From NCBI GenBank assembly GCA_034359265.1, contig CP136896.1:4805501-4869500 (forward strand): a stretch of DNA of 64,000 bases, written 5' to 3'. The position numbers were made by a program, and so were the translations under genes. Below, in pieces: positions 12,113 through 25,172 of the stretch; position 1 is the first letter of the stretch; the number at the start of each line of letters is the position of its first letter. The notes beneath the pieces are model-generated. The model searched no databases, was not told the DNA's origin, and saw only the letters and a list, made by a program, of their open reading frames with translations. This DNA is from Canna indica (taxonomy: Eukaryota; Streptophyta; Magnoliopsida; Zingiberales; Cannaceae).

Positions 12113-15100
12113 TCAGTAAGGTCTGTACCTCCAATCCATTCTTGAGGAAGATCTGCTGCTCCCACTGGCGCCATAGCCATACTGCGACAGAAAAAAGAGA
12201 AATCTGGTTATGTAATGAATCTATAATTGTTTTTCAACACTTGTATCGATGAGAAGACAACCTAAGAAACTACATGCTCAGAGATTCTCAAGTGGACAGT
12301 GTACTCACATCATCAAAATCGAGGCTGCCGTAGAGCCTTCCATAGTTTCTCATCGGACCATACCCTCCTCCTCCATAAGCCTCAGAGGGGTCCATGAAAC
12401 CACTACTGGGACCAGCGTCATCAAGTGGCGTGGCTGAGTCTATAGCAACCTGCTCATCGATAGATCAGAATTTGAAATTAGAGATTTATAGTGGAAGTAT
12501 CAAGCACCAGCAACTGCATCGACCAATTAATAGCTAGTCCTTGAGTAGTGAAAAGACTCAAAACAACTGCTCTAGTACCAGATATGAATGTTTTACAGTT
12601 AATGAACTAAACATACTATAGATCTATAAATCTAATTGTGCATCATCCTGCGTGTACCTCCTGTCCGAGAATTTCGTGTTTTCTGCGAGATACGCGATCA
12701 GCTACGCCATCCTCAGCAAAAGTCACAAAGCCAAAACCTCTATGGCCACTTCTTTTAGGATCCTATGCATTGAAAAGCAACAATTGACAAAATACAAACT
12801 AAAACAACCAAAAAAATAAGCCTTCAGGAATGAAGAAGATACTATTTACCTTTGGAACATAGACATCTGAGATATGGCCAAATCTACCAAAGTATTGGCG
12901 CAGATCTTCAGCACTTGCCTCCTGGGGAAGCCTACCGACAAAAATTTTCCTACCCATGCCACGTGAAGCTCCAAAATACCCTCCTGCAACATAAACAAAG
13001 AATTGCTTTTACATTCATTGCATAGGTGATGGTCAGTACATTGCTTAACTTGAAATCTGAACTTACTTCCATAACCTGATGAACCAAAATGGTCATACAG
13101 TGTTGGAGCCCCAAGAGCAGCATACCGAGTTGCTGCTGAAATATAAGCATTATATGCACCATACCCCCCCTGTGCCATTCTACTACTTGGGTATCTCACA
13201 TCATCATTCTATATTACACAGAAAGAAGAAATATTTAAGTGTAACATACTAATGTGGTACTTGCTATCATTCATTAGTAAATTGACAGAAAACTGATTTA
13301 TTATCCAACCAATAGTTTTTCATTCAAATAGAATGTTACCCTTGGAGTAGCACGATCAACAACCACAGTAGAACCACCAAGTTCATGAGACTCTGCCATT
13401 ATGGAATCCACAGAATCTGTTCATTCATGAAGGTAATATAAGATTAACAATTTGGAAAAGATTACAATGAAAACTAACTCCAACGAGCTCATCCAGAGCA
13501 TGTATATTTTACTGGATTTATCACCATGACAGAAGTGAAATGAAGATTCATCCAAACCAACTGAAATTTATATTAATGTTGCTTATTATTTCAAATGCAT
13601 GAATCTACTAATATCAGGCACCACAGTATACAGTAGTTTATATCCATGGATGTAGTTTATATGTGACATGGATAACCCAGCTGGAAGAAGCTCATTATTA
13701 TATTGAATTTTAGTTCCAAAATAATTCTTAATTCAATAAAGAGGATAGGCTTGTGAGAAATAAGTTGGAAGAATAAACTTGCAACTAATAACTTGGAACA
13801 ATAGATCATGTGTTAAGATATTTTTGCACAAAGATTGCATTGCCTTGAACCATGCACTACTTTACAAGGCTAATAAACTAATTGACTTGAAAGCAACTAA
13901 AACCGCATTACAATAGGGCATGTATGGCCAACTACAAGATTACCATCAGCTAGCTTATAATAGGCATCATAAAATTGTGCATAAATGGATTCTGAAGAGT
14001 ATATTTGATAAGTATGTAATCAAATTAGCAAAAGTAATTTGGTGGAAAAAAAAGAACAAGAAGGCAAAGTAAGACTATGCACCTTAGTCAGAATGACAAG
14101 TATAGAACTAGCCTAAAGAAAAGATGTGCATCCGATTATCCTTATGATCAAGTACCCTTTTCCAGTTTTAGCTAAGAAGCATGAAACTAAATTACACAAG
14201 ATGAGCACAATGACTGAGTTAGTGCATTAAAACAAGTGATGATGCAAGCATTATATTAATGAGTCTTATCAATGTTTAGATAAAGGAATGTTTATAAAGA
14301 TAGAGAGGGGGGAGGTTGGAAGACTCTCCAAAGAACCCAAATAACCTGAGAGGCTGAGACCCAATAGAAGATTAAGTATGATAGTAAGGTACGACTTCCC
14401 TACAACAATTTGATGTAATAAGGAAAGCAAAAAACAAGGAACTCAAAACAATAAGGTGCTATTTGGTTAGCGAAAACTATTTTCTGGTTTGGTTTCAGTA
14501 AAACTGAAAACTTGGTTTCGAATTTTGGTTTCTAGTTTTCAATTTTCTAAAAACGCGTTTGGTTAATGAAAACAACATTAGTTTTAGTTAGTTGAAATCA
14601 ATGAATATTTATTTGGTTATAAAAAGTAATATTAATTTTTCTTGAACATTTTTAGTAGTAATTAAATGTTTAATTAGTTTACAAAATTAAATGTTTGCTA
14701 ATATAGTTATAAAATATTTGTAACATTTAATTATCTGAGTTATTGATGGTTTAAGATTTTTTTGTTCAATTAGATATAAAAATTAATTAATAGCTATTAT
14801 AATATTTCAAAAAAAAAGTACAGTAGTCTAAAATTAGTTTTGATTAATTATAAATATATTAACTTTAAAAAAATTGAGTTATTTTAAATTTGAGTTTTAG
14901 TCAATTAGATATAAATTGGTTTAATTAATTTGTAAATTTAAGATAATAGTTTGAGTTAAAAATGATGATTTTTTATTTTTTTTTAAATAAATAAATATAG
15001 TTTGATTTATTTTTAAATTAATTAATTTAAAAATATATATATTTATAATTACAAAGTTGTCACTGCATTTTGATAACGAAACCGACAGTCTCGAAACCAC

Positions 15101-18100
15101 AGAAAACAACCTTCTGGCGTTTTCATTTTTATTAAGAAAACAGATTTCGTTTTTATTCTGGTTTCGATTAAAACGCTGAATCAAACACGTTTTCGTAAGC
15201 AGTTTTGGTTTCAGTGAAACCGAAACCATGAAAACAGATTTGATTTCGCTAACCAAACAAACCCTAAGGTTTCACAAGCAAGCTCAAAACCAAAACAAAA
15301 TTTAGAAAGCCTACTACTAATATAGGTTTTTGTCACTATGGCTTATGATGTAAGTTTCAAGTTGGTTTTTGTAGAGGTATACCGTGCTAAAAGTTTTATA
15401 CCAATGTATCAAATTCTCAATACTATAAAAAAAGCCATATGGATGAAAAAGAATCTCATTATGTAAAAGTAAGGCAATCAAATTTTAACTACAGCATACA
15501 AATCTAGGTGAATGCATGATGCAGTAATGCAGGACTTCACAAAAAGCAACTAAATTTTGTTGTTAATGTTGTCTTCATTACTAAATGCTGAAAAGAACAT
15601 AAAGCTCACTACACAAATAAAAGTCCAACAGCAAGATACAAGTAATACCTATCCATACCTATATAATCCATGCTGAGATACAAAGTTCAGATTTCGTAAG
15701 TGAATGGATTAATCAAGTTAAAGCATACAGTTAGAGTAATGATAAGAAAAGCATTAAAATGTATATTCATTCCTGCACTACCAAACCACACGACAGGACA
15801 AGATATTAACAAATAACAAGCAACAAATGCTCATTCCTGCACTACCAAAACCAATGGGGTCAACGATAAAGTGTAGAATAAATCATATAACAAAAGGAAA
15901 TCAACAACCAATAATACCCTTACCTGGACTATCAAAAGTGATGAAGCCAATTCCTCGATGTCCTTTAGAACCTTGATCCTATAAAATAATTGCTAAACAT
16001 CAAGACTAAACACAAACTTATGTCCAAATGATATCATACAAACTTAGCTAGTAATTTGAATATACAATGTATATCTCACAAGAAATAAGCCAATTTCTAT
16101 AGCTAATTCCATTCCCATGTTATCATAATGACATCACACCATACTCTGCCGTAGCACATCTCACATGTGTATGCCAAAACCTTGCTCTTGTGGAAACCTA
16201 GCTTCTCAAATTTCTTAGCAAAACGGAATCAATATTATTTAACTCTGACATTTGTAAAGGACAGCCCACTGCATAAGGCTCCAGCTAACATGAGTCTTCA
16301 GATGGAAGCATACAATAACCATACCTTAACAGCAGATAAGATGTTTAGATACTTTTTCAACTCAACACTTGCAACTTTGCTAATGCAAACTTATAAAAGT
16401 AAATAACATCTAGAAATTTGTAGCATGAACTTTAAGAAGAATTAATTATCACCACAATTACAAATAAACAAGCATATACATATCTGAACTTTGGCTAACT
16501 TCTTATTTTGTAAATATATCAATTCAATTTCATCCAGGTTAAAATAACTCATAACTAGCACAAAGTGCATCAAGAAAGAAAAATAGGCCTCATATTATCA
16601 ATGACCAAACCAACTTTAGTAGAATAAGAAGACCGCAGAAGAACAGTGCCAAGGTAAACAACCCATAATTGATCTTTATTATTCAATACACTAAATTCGT
16701 GAATATAATCAAGCTCCAATGACATCAGGGTGTATCATAACTAGCACAAAGTGCATCAAGAAAGAAAAATAGGCCTCATATTATCAATGACCAAACCAAC
16801 TTTAGTAGAATAAGAAGACCGCAGAAGAACAGTGCCAAGGTAAACAACCCATAATTGATCTTTATTATTCAATACACTAAATTCGTGAATATAATCAAGC
16901 TCCAATGACATCAGGGTGTATGTAATCTTCGATACAAGAATTCAATTATCTAATACAATTAAGAAGACCAAACATTATGTTACACAACAAACACCATTGA
17001 AGAAATAGTAGCAAGCAACAAAAGTATAGTAACATGTACATCCGTAACCACCATTTTGTTAACTGAAAAAAAAACACTTATATCACAATTATTCAGATTA
17101 TGAAAATTGTAAAGATGCCTTCTCTCACCTTTGGCATGTACAGATCTGTTATTTCTCCATAATTTTCAAAATAACTGCAAAATTAGCATGATGTAAATGA
17201 GCTTGCTATGATGTTCAAATATCAAGCATTGCCATAATTATGTCTGACATCACAGCAACGATTTCATAATAATATAGGAAAAATTACGTTCGGAACATTG
17301 GCTCTGTGACTGATGGTGGAATCCTTGCAACAAATATTCGTGTTGCTTTCTTCGCTGGTCCCCTCATCTCTTCCTATACAATCACCAAATATACAATCCG
17401 AAAGCAAGTAAATAAGTTATTTGATAAAATTCCCAAGGAACCCACAAGAAGGGCATAAAGAATGAGAAATTAACAACACAAATATATTCAGACAAAGTAC
17501 CTTTGGCGTTGCCACTTTCACCTCAAGAGTTCTGTTACCAAGAATATGCTCACTCTCAAGTGCATTCTGCATGAGCACAAAATATTATTCCATACATCAT
17601 TTCCCAGGATATCTATTGCATAAAGTAACAGCTTCCAGAAAATGAAAGACGATTCAATTTTTGCAAACAATGATGAATTTCAAGAGACAATTAATCCGAA
17701 GTAGCATAATCCAAACTAGTGTTGCAAATGAGCAAAAAAGAAGAGTGCAAAAGTGATGACAAAGACGTGAAGTAGATATTATACTAACATGACTAGCTGA
17801 GAAAAGAAAATTAATAACAAAAGTGAGATGGATGAAACAGAAAGTAGTGGAAGATTTTACTAGACCAAGACCATAATAAAGTAAAATATGACCCTTGGTA
17901 TAAACTTGAGAGGGTTGAAGAATACAAGAAAAGTTCAAGCAGCTTAACAAGAAAAAGGTAAAAAAAAGTGATATGACTACAAACCTGACTAAAGTTTGGA
18001 TAATCAAAAGCCAGATTAAAATAAAGAGAAGTCCCATATAGTTATTACAATTCACATTGTGCACGCACAAAGGCCCTTATAATATAAACTGATGACACAC

Positions 18101-20526
18101 TAATGCATGTTGTCATTTCAAATTCATTTTTTAAATTCAAAAAAAGGAAAAACTCTCCAATTTTTAACTGAGATAAATGAAGGCTCAGGACTTTCAATTA
18201 TTCAATATACTGATTGCATTTTTTTCAACTATTTATCATGAGAACAATCTTAACCCCAACATGGACAATTTTAATTGCTACTAAGTCCAATGAATGCTTG
18301 CAAACAATCATATCATATAACCCAGAGAAGTGGTTATCCAGTTAAATATGCATCATATCAACAACAACCAAGGGGTGTAAATGTAACAAACTAGTATTCA
18401 TTAAAAAACATAAAGTTTCTTAACATAAGTAGATCCCACCAACTAAGATACTTTCTTAGACCAGCATTGACAATGTTTTCTGTGATATATATTTTAAAAG
18501 TAATTAGTGTAGTATCTATTTTAATAAATGAAAGAGAATAAGAAAACATTTCATTTCTCCAAAGACAAGTTCACTAGGTGTTTGTTATTATTTATTAACT
18601 AGGACATACAAATCTATAATTACATTAAAAACTACAAATGCTCCTGAAGGTAACCACTTCTTTTATTCTTATAGGTTCTTAACTTTTAAGAAACATAAGA
18701 AAGCAAATAAGAAGCATACTAATATGAAAGCATAAATTAAACCAAACAACAAAAACAAAGTCAAACTTACAGTTTATGGACTCGAGAGTTTCATTTATGG
18801 TGGTCTACCTTTATTGCATGGATGGTTAGGACATTTAGGCATGTTACCACATGCCTTTTTATCAAGATCGCATCCCTAATTGCATCATCTTTGACTCTCG
18901 GTACGTATGATTTGTATTGTGATGATTTAGATATAATTAGCTTTAAAGAAAGAGTTCTGTTTTATGATATCTTTAAATGTTTTAAGCAAACCAAACAATT
19001 AAATTGTGGCCACCTACTCACCTTAGCATCCTCAGCTGATGAGAATGTCACATAGCCAAATCCTCGAGAACGACCAGTGGAACGCTCCTAAACATAATAA
19101 ACAAGTTGGATTAAGAAAACACACATGAAATAGATAATGAATCAAACATCACAAAATTTTACAAATAACACAATATTGGCTACAAACTAAATCTTGCAAT
19201 GCAGCTAGTATAATACAAAACTAATGTCAAATTCGATTAGTTCTAGCATTTCAACATTCTTTGAGGCATCACAATTTTTCATATGCAATTGAAATTAAGA
19301 CTACTCAATTTGGTCTGAGTGTACATCCTCAACAGAATTCTATATAATCTCATTAAGCTTTGAAAATTGAGAACTAGGCATGAGTATCTGCTTAATTTAG
19401 TCACAGCAACAGGGAAGAGTAAACAAACATGAAACCGCATTCAAAAGCTTCAGCATAATATTTACTTCATTCAGTCAGTTGCGCATACACATCAAATATA
19501 ACATAATAATACAACATAATTCTGTGCATAATCCTGTTAAGAAAACAACTAGAAAAAAATATATTAATTGCATGGGCAAACTGATTAAGATCTGTCAGAT
19601 TTTGTGAAGCATGCAGAAATTATAGAAAAAAGGGCCAAAACAATTTTTCACAACCATATATGCGTCAATGTTTCCAACTTTTCATTGAAAAAGTTGCATT
19701 TGCAAGGAGCAAGTATAATCATTGATTCCATTTTTGCTAGAACAGAATGGGAAGATAGTGAACTACTATTAATCTAGTTATTATAGTCAAAAGGAAAATC
19801 TCACATCATTAAAAATGAGGCCAAATGTTTGCATGAAATAAACCATGGGCATAATTTGCAATAAATACATAATTTTAAAAATGGTCTGACCATTTTTCAG
19901 GGCAAGGTGATAACAAGAAGTACAAGTTAATTCAATTTGAAGGGGATAATATGTATATTTCGGATATTACTAGATAGTTGACATATAAAGTGCGAAATTG
20001 GCATTTCACAATAAAGACGTCACTGAGCTAATGAACAAAAAAACTAAATTCTAAAAAATTAAGTTGCAGTTGAAGTATTATTGATAAACTCAAACAGCAG
20101 TGCAGTACTCTTTTCCAGAATAACTGTGTAAAAACCAAAAAGAGGTGGTGATAAGTGAGTAAGGTATAAAGGTCAACAGGCCAAAAGATGTCCATGTTAA
20201 ACTATATAAGGATACTTTATCTATTACATGATAGAAAAACTAAGCAATTGACATTCCGACCTTCAGAGCTAAGGGAATAAAATTTCGGATGCAGGAATAA
20301 AACAAACTAACCTTCATGACCACACAATCATCTAAAGGCCCAAACTTGCTCATGTACTCCCTCAAGCCTTCTGTATCGACATCCCACGGAATTCCAAGAA
20401 CCTAAATTTAAGGTGCCAAACATCTTTAATACATAAAACTATCAAGAAAAGGTTCATCAAAACAGAAGGAAGTAAAAAATAGTGGAGAATCATATCAGAA
20501 ATACTAACCACGAGCTTGTTGGCCAT
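12113..20526 (-). CDS. Three-RRM RNA-binding protein (hnRNP/Musashi-like, At4g36960 type)
   Basis: Thirteen minus-strand coding exons can be joined in phase: 20509-20526, 20312-20401, 19022-19087, 17501-17566, ~17289-17373, 17129-17174, 15924-15978, 13340-13416, 13067-13208, 12850-12983, 12658-12762, 12309-12449 and 12113-12181, about 364 residues. Start reads MANKLV|VLGIPWDVDTEGL and stop is TGA after DWRYRPY. RRM1 has RNP2 VVLGIP and RNP1 RGFGYVTF. RRM2 has IFVARIP and RGIGFITF. RRM3 has IFVGRLP and RGFGFVTF. Between RRM2 and RRM3 lies a YGAYNAYISAATRYAALG stretch, and the tail is Gly/Tyr/Ser-rich. Order and sequence match the Arabidopsis At4g36960 family. A nuclear or nucleocytoplasmic mRNA-binding role is inferred and targets are unknown. 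Introns are long and hold a Harbinger-like MITE and a 186-bp tandem duplication. The 18-bp first coding exon is unusually small. One exon boundary near 17,373 is uncertain by 1 bp. Confidence 0.92.
14455..15264. mobile_element. Harbinger/Tourist-like non-autonomous element (810 bp)
   Basis: Left end GGTGCTATTTGGTTAGCG and right end (inverse) GGGTTTGTTTGGTTAGCG form TIRs whose similarity extends inward for more than 60 bp (gtttcagt, gaaac words). The flanks are TAA on both sides (14452-14454, 15265-15267), the 3-bp duplication typical of PIF/Harbinger. The interior is AT-rich without a transposase. It lies in the RRM-gene intron between exons 15924-15978 and 13340-13416. Confidence 0.72.
16549..16921. 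repeat. Perfect tandem duplication, 186 bp x 2, intronic
   Basis: Unit beginning 'tcataactagcacaaagtg' and ending 'gacatcagggtgta' is present twice head to tail with no difference I can see. It lies in the RRM-gene intron between 15,979 and 17,128. The identity suggests a recent event or an assembly artefact. Confidence 0.9.
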
Positions 20527-20554
20527 GATGGTTGTCGAGAGCACAGATCAAAAA

Positions 20555-20720
20555 GAGCGAGAGACACGCTATCTCTAACTCTCTATCTCTCTCTCTTTAT
20601 CCCTCTACTCCCTTTCCTTAACTCTTAGTCCCTCAAGTCGTTTCCTTTATGTCTTATCTCTCAACCTCTTTCTCTCTACAGCTCTCTCTCAACCTCTCAC
20701 TCTCCTGCAAAGGATCACAC
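20555..20720 (-). promoter_or_regulatory. Pyrimidine-rich leader / core promoter of RRM gene
   Basis: Just upstream of the ATG at 20526, the plus strand carries dense ct/tc words (tctctatctctctctcttta). Read on the coding strand this is a GA-rich 5' leader. Such GA/CT microsatellites are common near plant transcription start sites. The exact start site cannot be placed from sequence. Confidence 0.4.
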
Positions 20721-21244
20721 AACGCACAAGAATCGTCTCTTTTATTTGGGACTGCCAAAGGGCTCTCCTTCCACCTCTTAGGTTCTCGACGTACAGCGGG
20801 CCGAGAAGCGAAAAGGGGGAATAGGGAAAGGGTAAAACAAGAGGTGGGGGAGGAGGAAGAAGAGGCCATATAGATCGCACACTCACAAACGCTCTTACCT
20901 CGCTGCTCCGCTCGCACTCTCGTCGCCGGTGGACGCGATGGATCTGCTCGCTCGATCGTCCGCCGCTCCTCTCCTCTCTGCTACTGTTGGGGGATTTTGG
21001 ATCGAGGCCAGCGGAGGAAGACTTTTATTAGGGATAGAGCTGACAGGGACGTGGAATCATGATAGATCGGTTTTTGACCGTCCATTTCTTGGCACCTTTC
21101 TTTGGAGATACGTTGGATCATAGATCTCCTATGGTGTCTATAACACCCGTTGTATCGGATAGGCCGTTCCGACCCGACTTAGATCTATACGTTTGTTACC
21201 GTTATACGTGTTTTCATGAACTAGATTATTTATTAATTGTGAAA

Positions 21245-22268
21245 TAAGTCTTCAGCTATTTCCTAGATTCGAATTTTGAAAATTAAAAATTTACAAAATC
21301 GAAATTGACTAGATCAAATATCCATTTTACCCTCGACTAAAGTGTTTAACTAACTAGAAATTTTGATTAAAAATTTTAAAATATATATTAAAAAAATAAT
21401 TTTAATTTATAAACATATATATATAATAAAATTAAGAAATTAGAGTCTAAAAAATATATTTTCAAACTTTCTAATTCATTAGAGAGTTTTGCAAAAAGTC
21501 TATATATCTAAGTTTAAATTAAAAATTATAAAATATTTGGATGAAAAATATTTTTTTTAACCCCAACACATCTTTTATATTTAAAAATATATATTTTATT
21601 AATTAATTTTTTTTGAATTATAAAATTATTATAGACTTTGGACAAAAGTCTCTAATGCATTAGAGACTTTTGCCCAAAGTCTATAAAATTAATTTTTAAT
21701 TAAAAATAATAAAATATTTTTTGCCCAAAATATTTTGATAGACTCCAGCATATTTTTATATCACATATATATTATTGTGAATTAAAATTATTATAAACAA
21801 AAGTCTTTAACTCATTCAAGATTTTTTTGTGCAAAATCTATAATAGCTTCATAATTTTTTTAAAAATATATTTGAATTCATGAAATAAATTTTTAATGAT
21901 ACATAAAATGTACTATAATCCAAAAAAAATATTTTATATCAAAATATTTCATAATTTTTTTAATTTTAATTTTAATTTATAGAATTTGTGCAAAAAAATC
22001 TTTAATACATTAGATAGTTTGAAATATATATTTTTTATTCCCTAAAATCTTATTTTTATTATAAAAAATATTTTATAAATTTAAATTATTATTTTTTAAT
22101 TTTTTAATTTTTGACCAAAGTCTCTAACTAGCAAAGTTAGAGACTTTGACCAGGGGTAAAATGGGTATCTAATCCACTCAATTTCGATTTATGAAATTTT
22201 GAAACTTCAAATCCGATTTTGAGAATTTTCTCTTCCCAAAATTCGGATATGAGAAATTGCTGATAAAT
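21245..22268. mobile_element. Long-TIR fold-back element (~1 kb)
   Basis: The left arm (21,245-21,360: 'attcgaattttga', 'aaaatcgaaattga', 'tatccattttaccc') is matched by the inverse of 22,110-22,268 ('atccgaattttggg', 'ataaatcgaaattgag', 'atacccattttacccc'). The interior repeats 'agtctctaatgcattagagacttttg', itself a palindrome. There is no coding capacity and no confident TSD. Fits a MULE-type or fold-back MITE. Confidence 0.55.
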
Positions 22269-22269
22269 C

Positions 22270-24600
22270 TTCTGATTTTTTCTATTCGGCCAATTAAAAG
22301 ACTCCATTGATAATTAAGTGCATGTTTGCTTCGTATGATAAGAAATGATATGATTAAGGATGAATTAATATTTATTATTTATTTAGTGCATAAATTAGAA
22401 GAAAATAAGTATAAAATTAATATTATATTTGGTGTATATCGAATTTAAAAAATTTATATCAAATTTATCATCATTTATTTTTAATTCTATTATATTATAT
22501 TCAATAAAGCAAACCTTTCCTAATGATATTTTTATTATCTTAGGATAGAGAAGATAGAATAAGAAAAGAATTTATATCTATTATTTTAGTAAGTGGAATA
22601 TAAAATTAATAATATATCTAACGCGCATTAAATTAAAGAATTAGTAATCATTTATTTATTATCTTATTCCATCCCATTCAAAAAAAGTCAACGAATGGTA
22701 AAAGTACAATTGTTAGTCCATTTGTTAATTATCCAGATTTTCGATTACGTCATCGCTAGTGAGTGCTCGATATTCACGTCTGTGTGAGTATACTGCATTT
22801 GATAGTCCTCAAATCCATTGTATCTATTTTGTTCTTGACTATGTTCTGGATTAATTGTGGACATTATATGTGTTATGTGTATGGGTGGCAATTATATGTG
22901 TTATGTGTATGGGTGGCAATTTTACTCATGTTCGTCAACTAAAAATTATATTTGCATCGTATTTGATTCATATTCGAAAATAAAAATGACTATGAATGCG
23001 GATATAAATTAAAAAAATTATATCCGCGCGGATGCGATGCAGATACGAATATGAATATAGACCTGCACCGTATTTGTACCGCATATCTGCATATGAAAAA
23101 TTATCATTTTTATCTATATATAAGTTATTTAATATATATATTATATGTGGATTTTATGATAAATTACACATGAAATCCTAGTAAATTACTAGTTATTATG
23201 AATTTTAATAATGTAAATTATTATTATTTTAATTAAATATAATATTTATTATTTTTTATTAAATACGGTGTAAATGCAAATGCGATGCAACTATCCTCAA
23301 TGCATTTAAATGCGCTGTGAATGAGGATATTCATATCCATATCCGGAGCGCATGTCGTGTGGATACTAATGTGCGATTGAATACAAATAATACAATATTC
23401 ACATCGTATCTAATCTGTTATCATCCTTAATTATGTGAATTCACAATTATAAACAATGTGTTTGTGTATTGTGTATATTACATAATTTATAACATAAATT
23501 GTGCTTAGATTTTTTAGGGCAAATTTTGCCCCAGATTTCTATAACAACTATCTCTAATATGCAAGGGAAGAAAAACCTTTGTTATATAGGTTACTATTTA
23601 AATCCATATCAATACTGTATTTTTTTTAAAAAAAAACTATCGTGTACGTACTTATTTCTTTCAACAAATTTATCCTTGATTTTATAGCCTCATTTCAAAT
23701 TTATCCCTACTTATATCTCATATATATATACTTATGCATAATTTCAACAGGAGTTAGAAAGTTCCTTGTTATGTATGATAAAAGACATAAAACCTAATCA
23801 TAAAAAAATGTTGGTACTCGGTGTACGTGAGTCAAGCTCCTCGTGCAAATCTCCAACTCTACAAACTCAACATGACATGTAGAGTTGAGTGTAGTAGCCA
23901 CTCAAGCCCAATTCAAAAGTATCAAATATATCGAGCCTACTCGAGTATCACATACATATTCATGAGATCGAACTGAAGCTCAACTTTGACTTAAAAATAA
24001 TCAAGTCGAGTTGAGTTGGCTCAAGTAGTTCAAATATTTATTGAAGACGAGCTTGAGCTCATAAAATTATAACTTGATCAAGTTCAAGTTTTTGAGTTGA
24101 TAGCAATGCATTACTCGAACTCGACTTGGCTCCATCGCACCCCTATGCACAATCAAACAATAGAATCATTTATTTATATGAGACAACCATCATAATGAAT
24201 GTTGAATTAAGAGAAATAAATTAGATCAACCTAGCAACCCTTGCATTCTAAGTTGCAAATCTTTTAATTTTCTTGCAACTCAATGGAGCAGTAAGAACAT
24301 TCTCAAATTCCCTGATCAAGAGAAACAATATCTTTGACAGAAACTACAATTGTGACTGTGAGTTGCAGTCTGAGAGCAAAAAAAATACAGCTCTGTTTGC
24401 TTTCCTTCATGATTGTATGAAATGGTAGACAAGTATGTCATGAATTAACCTTCTTCCTTTACCTTCAAATGCTGATTTAAATGTCAGCTACCCAGCACTC
24501 CATCGCCCAATTTCAATGGATGATACATAACCAAGTTTAAGTTTGAGTTGAATAGTTGATAACATATTAACATATAACCACATCAAGTTGGCCCTCTACT
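22270..24600. other. Intergenic, dispersed short repeats, no gene
   Basis: AT-rich. At 22,870-22,920 a 33-bp phrase (attatatgtgttatgtgtat gggtggcaa) is repeated twice. From there to about 23,420 an element-like block ends in 'gttatcatcc', a weak inverse of 'gggtggcaa'. At 23,820-24,150 words of the type 'gagtcaagctc', 'cgagttgagttggctc' and 'gaactcgacttgg' end in 'gcacccctat', the usual ending of small hAT elements, but its left end is not clear. Confidence 0.4.
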
Positions 24601-24616
24601 ACTGTATGTTACAGTT

Positions 24617-24954
24617 TGGCATGGGCATTAATAGGGTTAGTATAGTCAAAGTCAATTGAGATTGTTTTAGTCTAATTGTATGATAGGTTATTAGGCAATC
24701 TTTTATAGAGGATAGCAAGGTCTTTTACATTTGTCATTTTGTCTTGTAATGGAGGGTAGAGAATAAAATTATTTCTAGGTTGTTTTGTTTTGTTTTGTCT
24801 AGAATGATTTTATTCTCCACCCTTGCTATAAGAAAAAATAACAAATGTAAAAGACCTTACTACCCTTTGTAGAAAATTCCCTAATAACTATCTTACCATT
24901 TAACTAACACAACTGAATCAACTTGACTTAACCAACCTTATTAATGCCCATATC
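24617..24954. mobile_element. Hairpin MITE (~338 bp), two ~160-bp inverted arms
   Basis: Left arm (24,617-24,783, 'atgggcattaatagggtt' ... 'aaggtcttttacatttgt' ... 'agagaataaaa') is an almost complete inverse of the right arm (24,800-24,954). Only ~20 bp of loop (gttttgttttgttttg) lies between them. ACAGTT flanks both ends (24611-24616 and 24955-24960), a likely target-site duplication. A transcript would fold into a long hairpin. It lies downstream of the PBP-like gene. Confidence 0.8.
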
Positions 24955-25016
24955 ACAGTTCTAGCTTCTTGTCCGCTTCACATAATGAAATTCCATTTGC
25001 TCACCAATTTGTGGAA

Positions 25017-25172
25017 ACTGTCTTCGGAAATCCTGAAGCAAATGAAATGAAATTGCACGAATTCTCTGATCTGCTTTGTAATTTAGCAATATTTGTCTTC
25101 AAAAGTCTTGAAGCCAGTGAATTGAACTTGCACCCGTTCTCCGATATGCTTTGTAATTCAGCAATACTTGAG
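25017..25172. repeat. Tandem repeat, 78 bp x 2
   Basis: Two diverged direct copies, 'cttcggaaatcctgaagc...gctttgtaatttagcaatatttg' and 'cttcaaaagtcttgaagcc...gctttgtaattcagcaatacttg'. They lie just past the last recognised PBP-like exon. Not recognisably coding. Confidence 0.7.

Noticed and set aside
14921..15256. 111-residue frame in the RRM-gene intron
   Set aside because: It is the right arm of the Harbinger-like element read through; no domain, Lys/Asn/Ile-rich.
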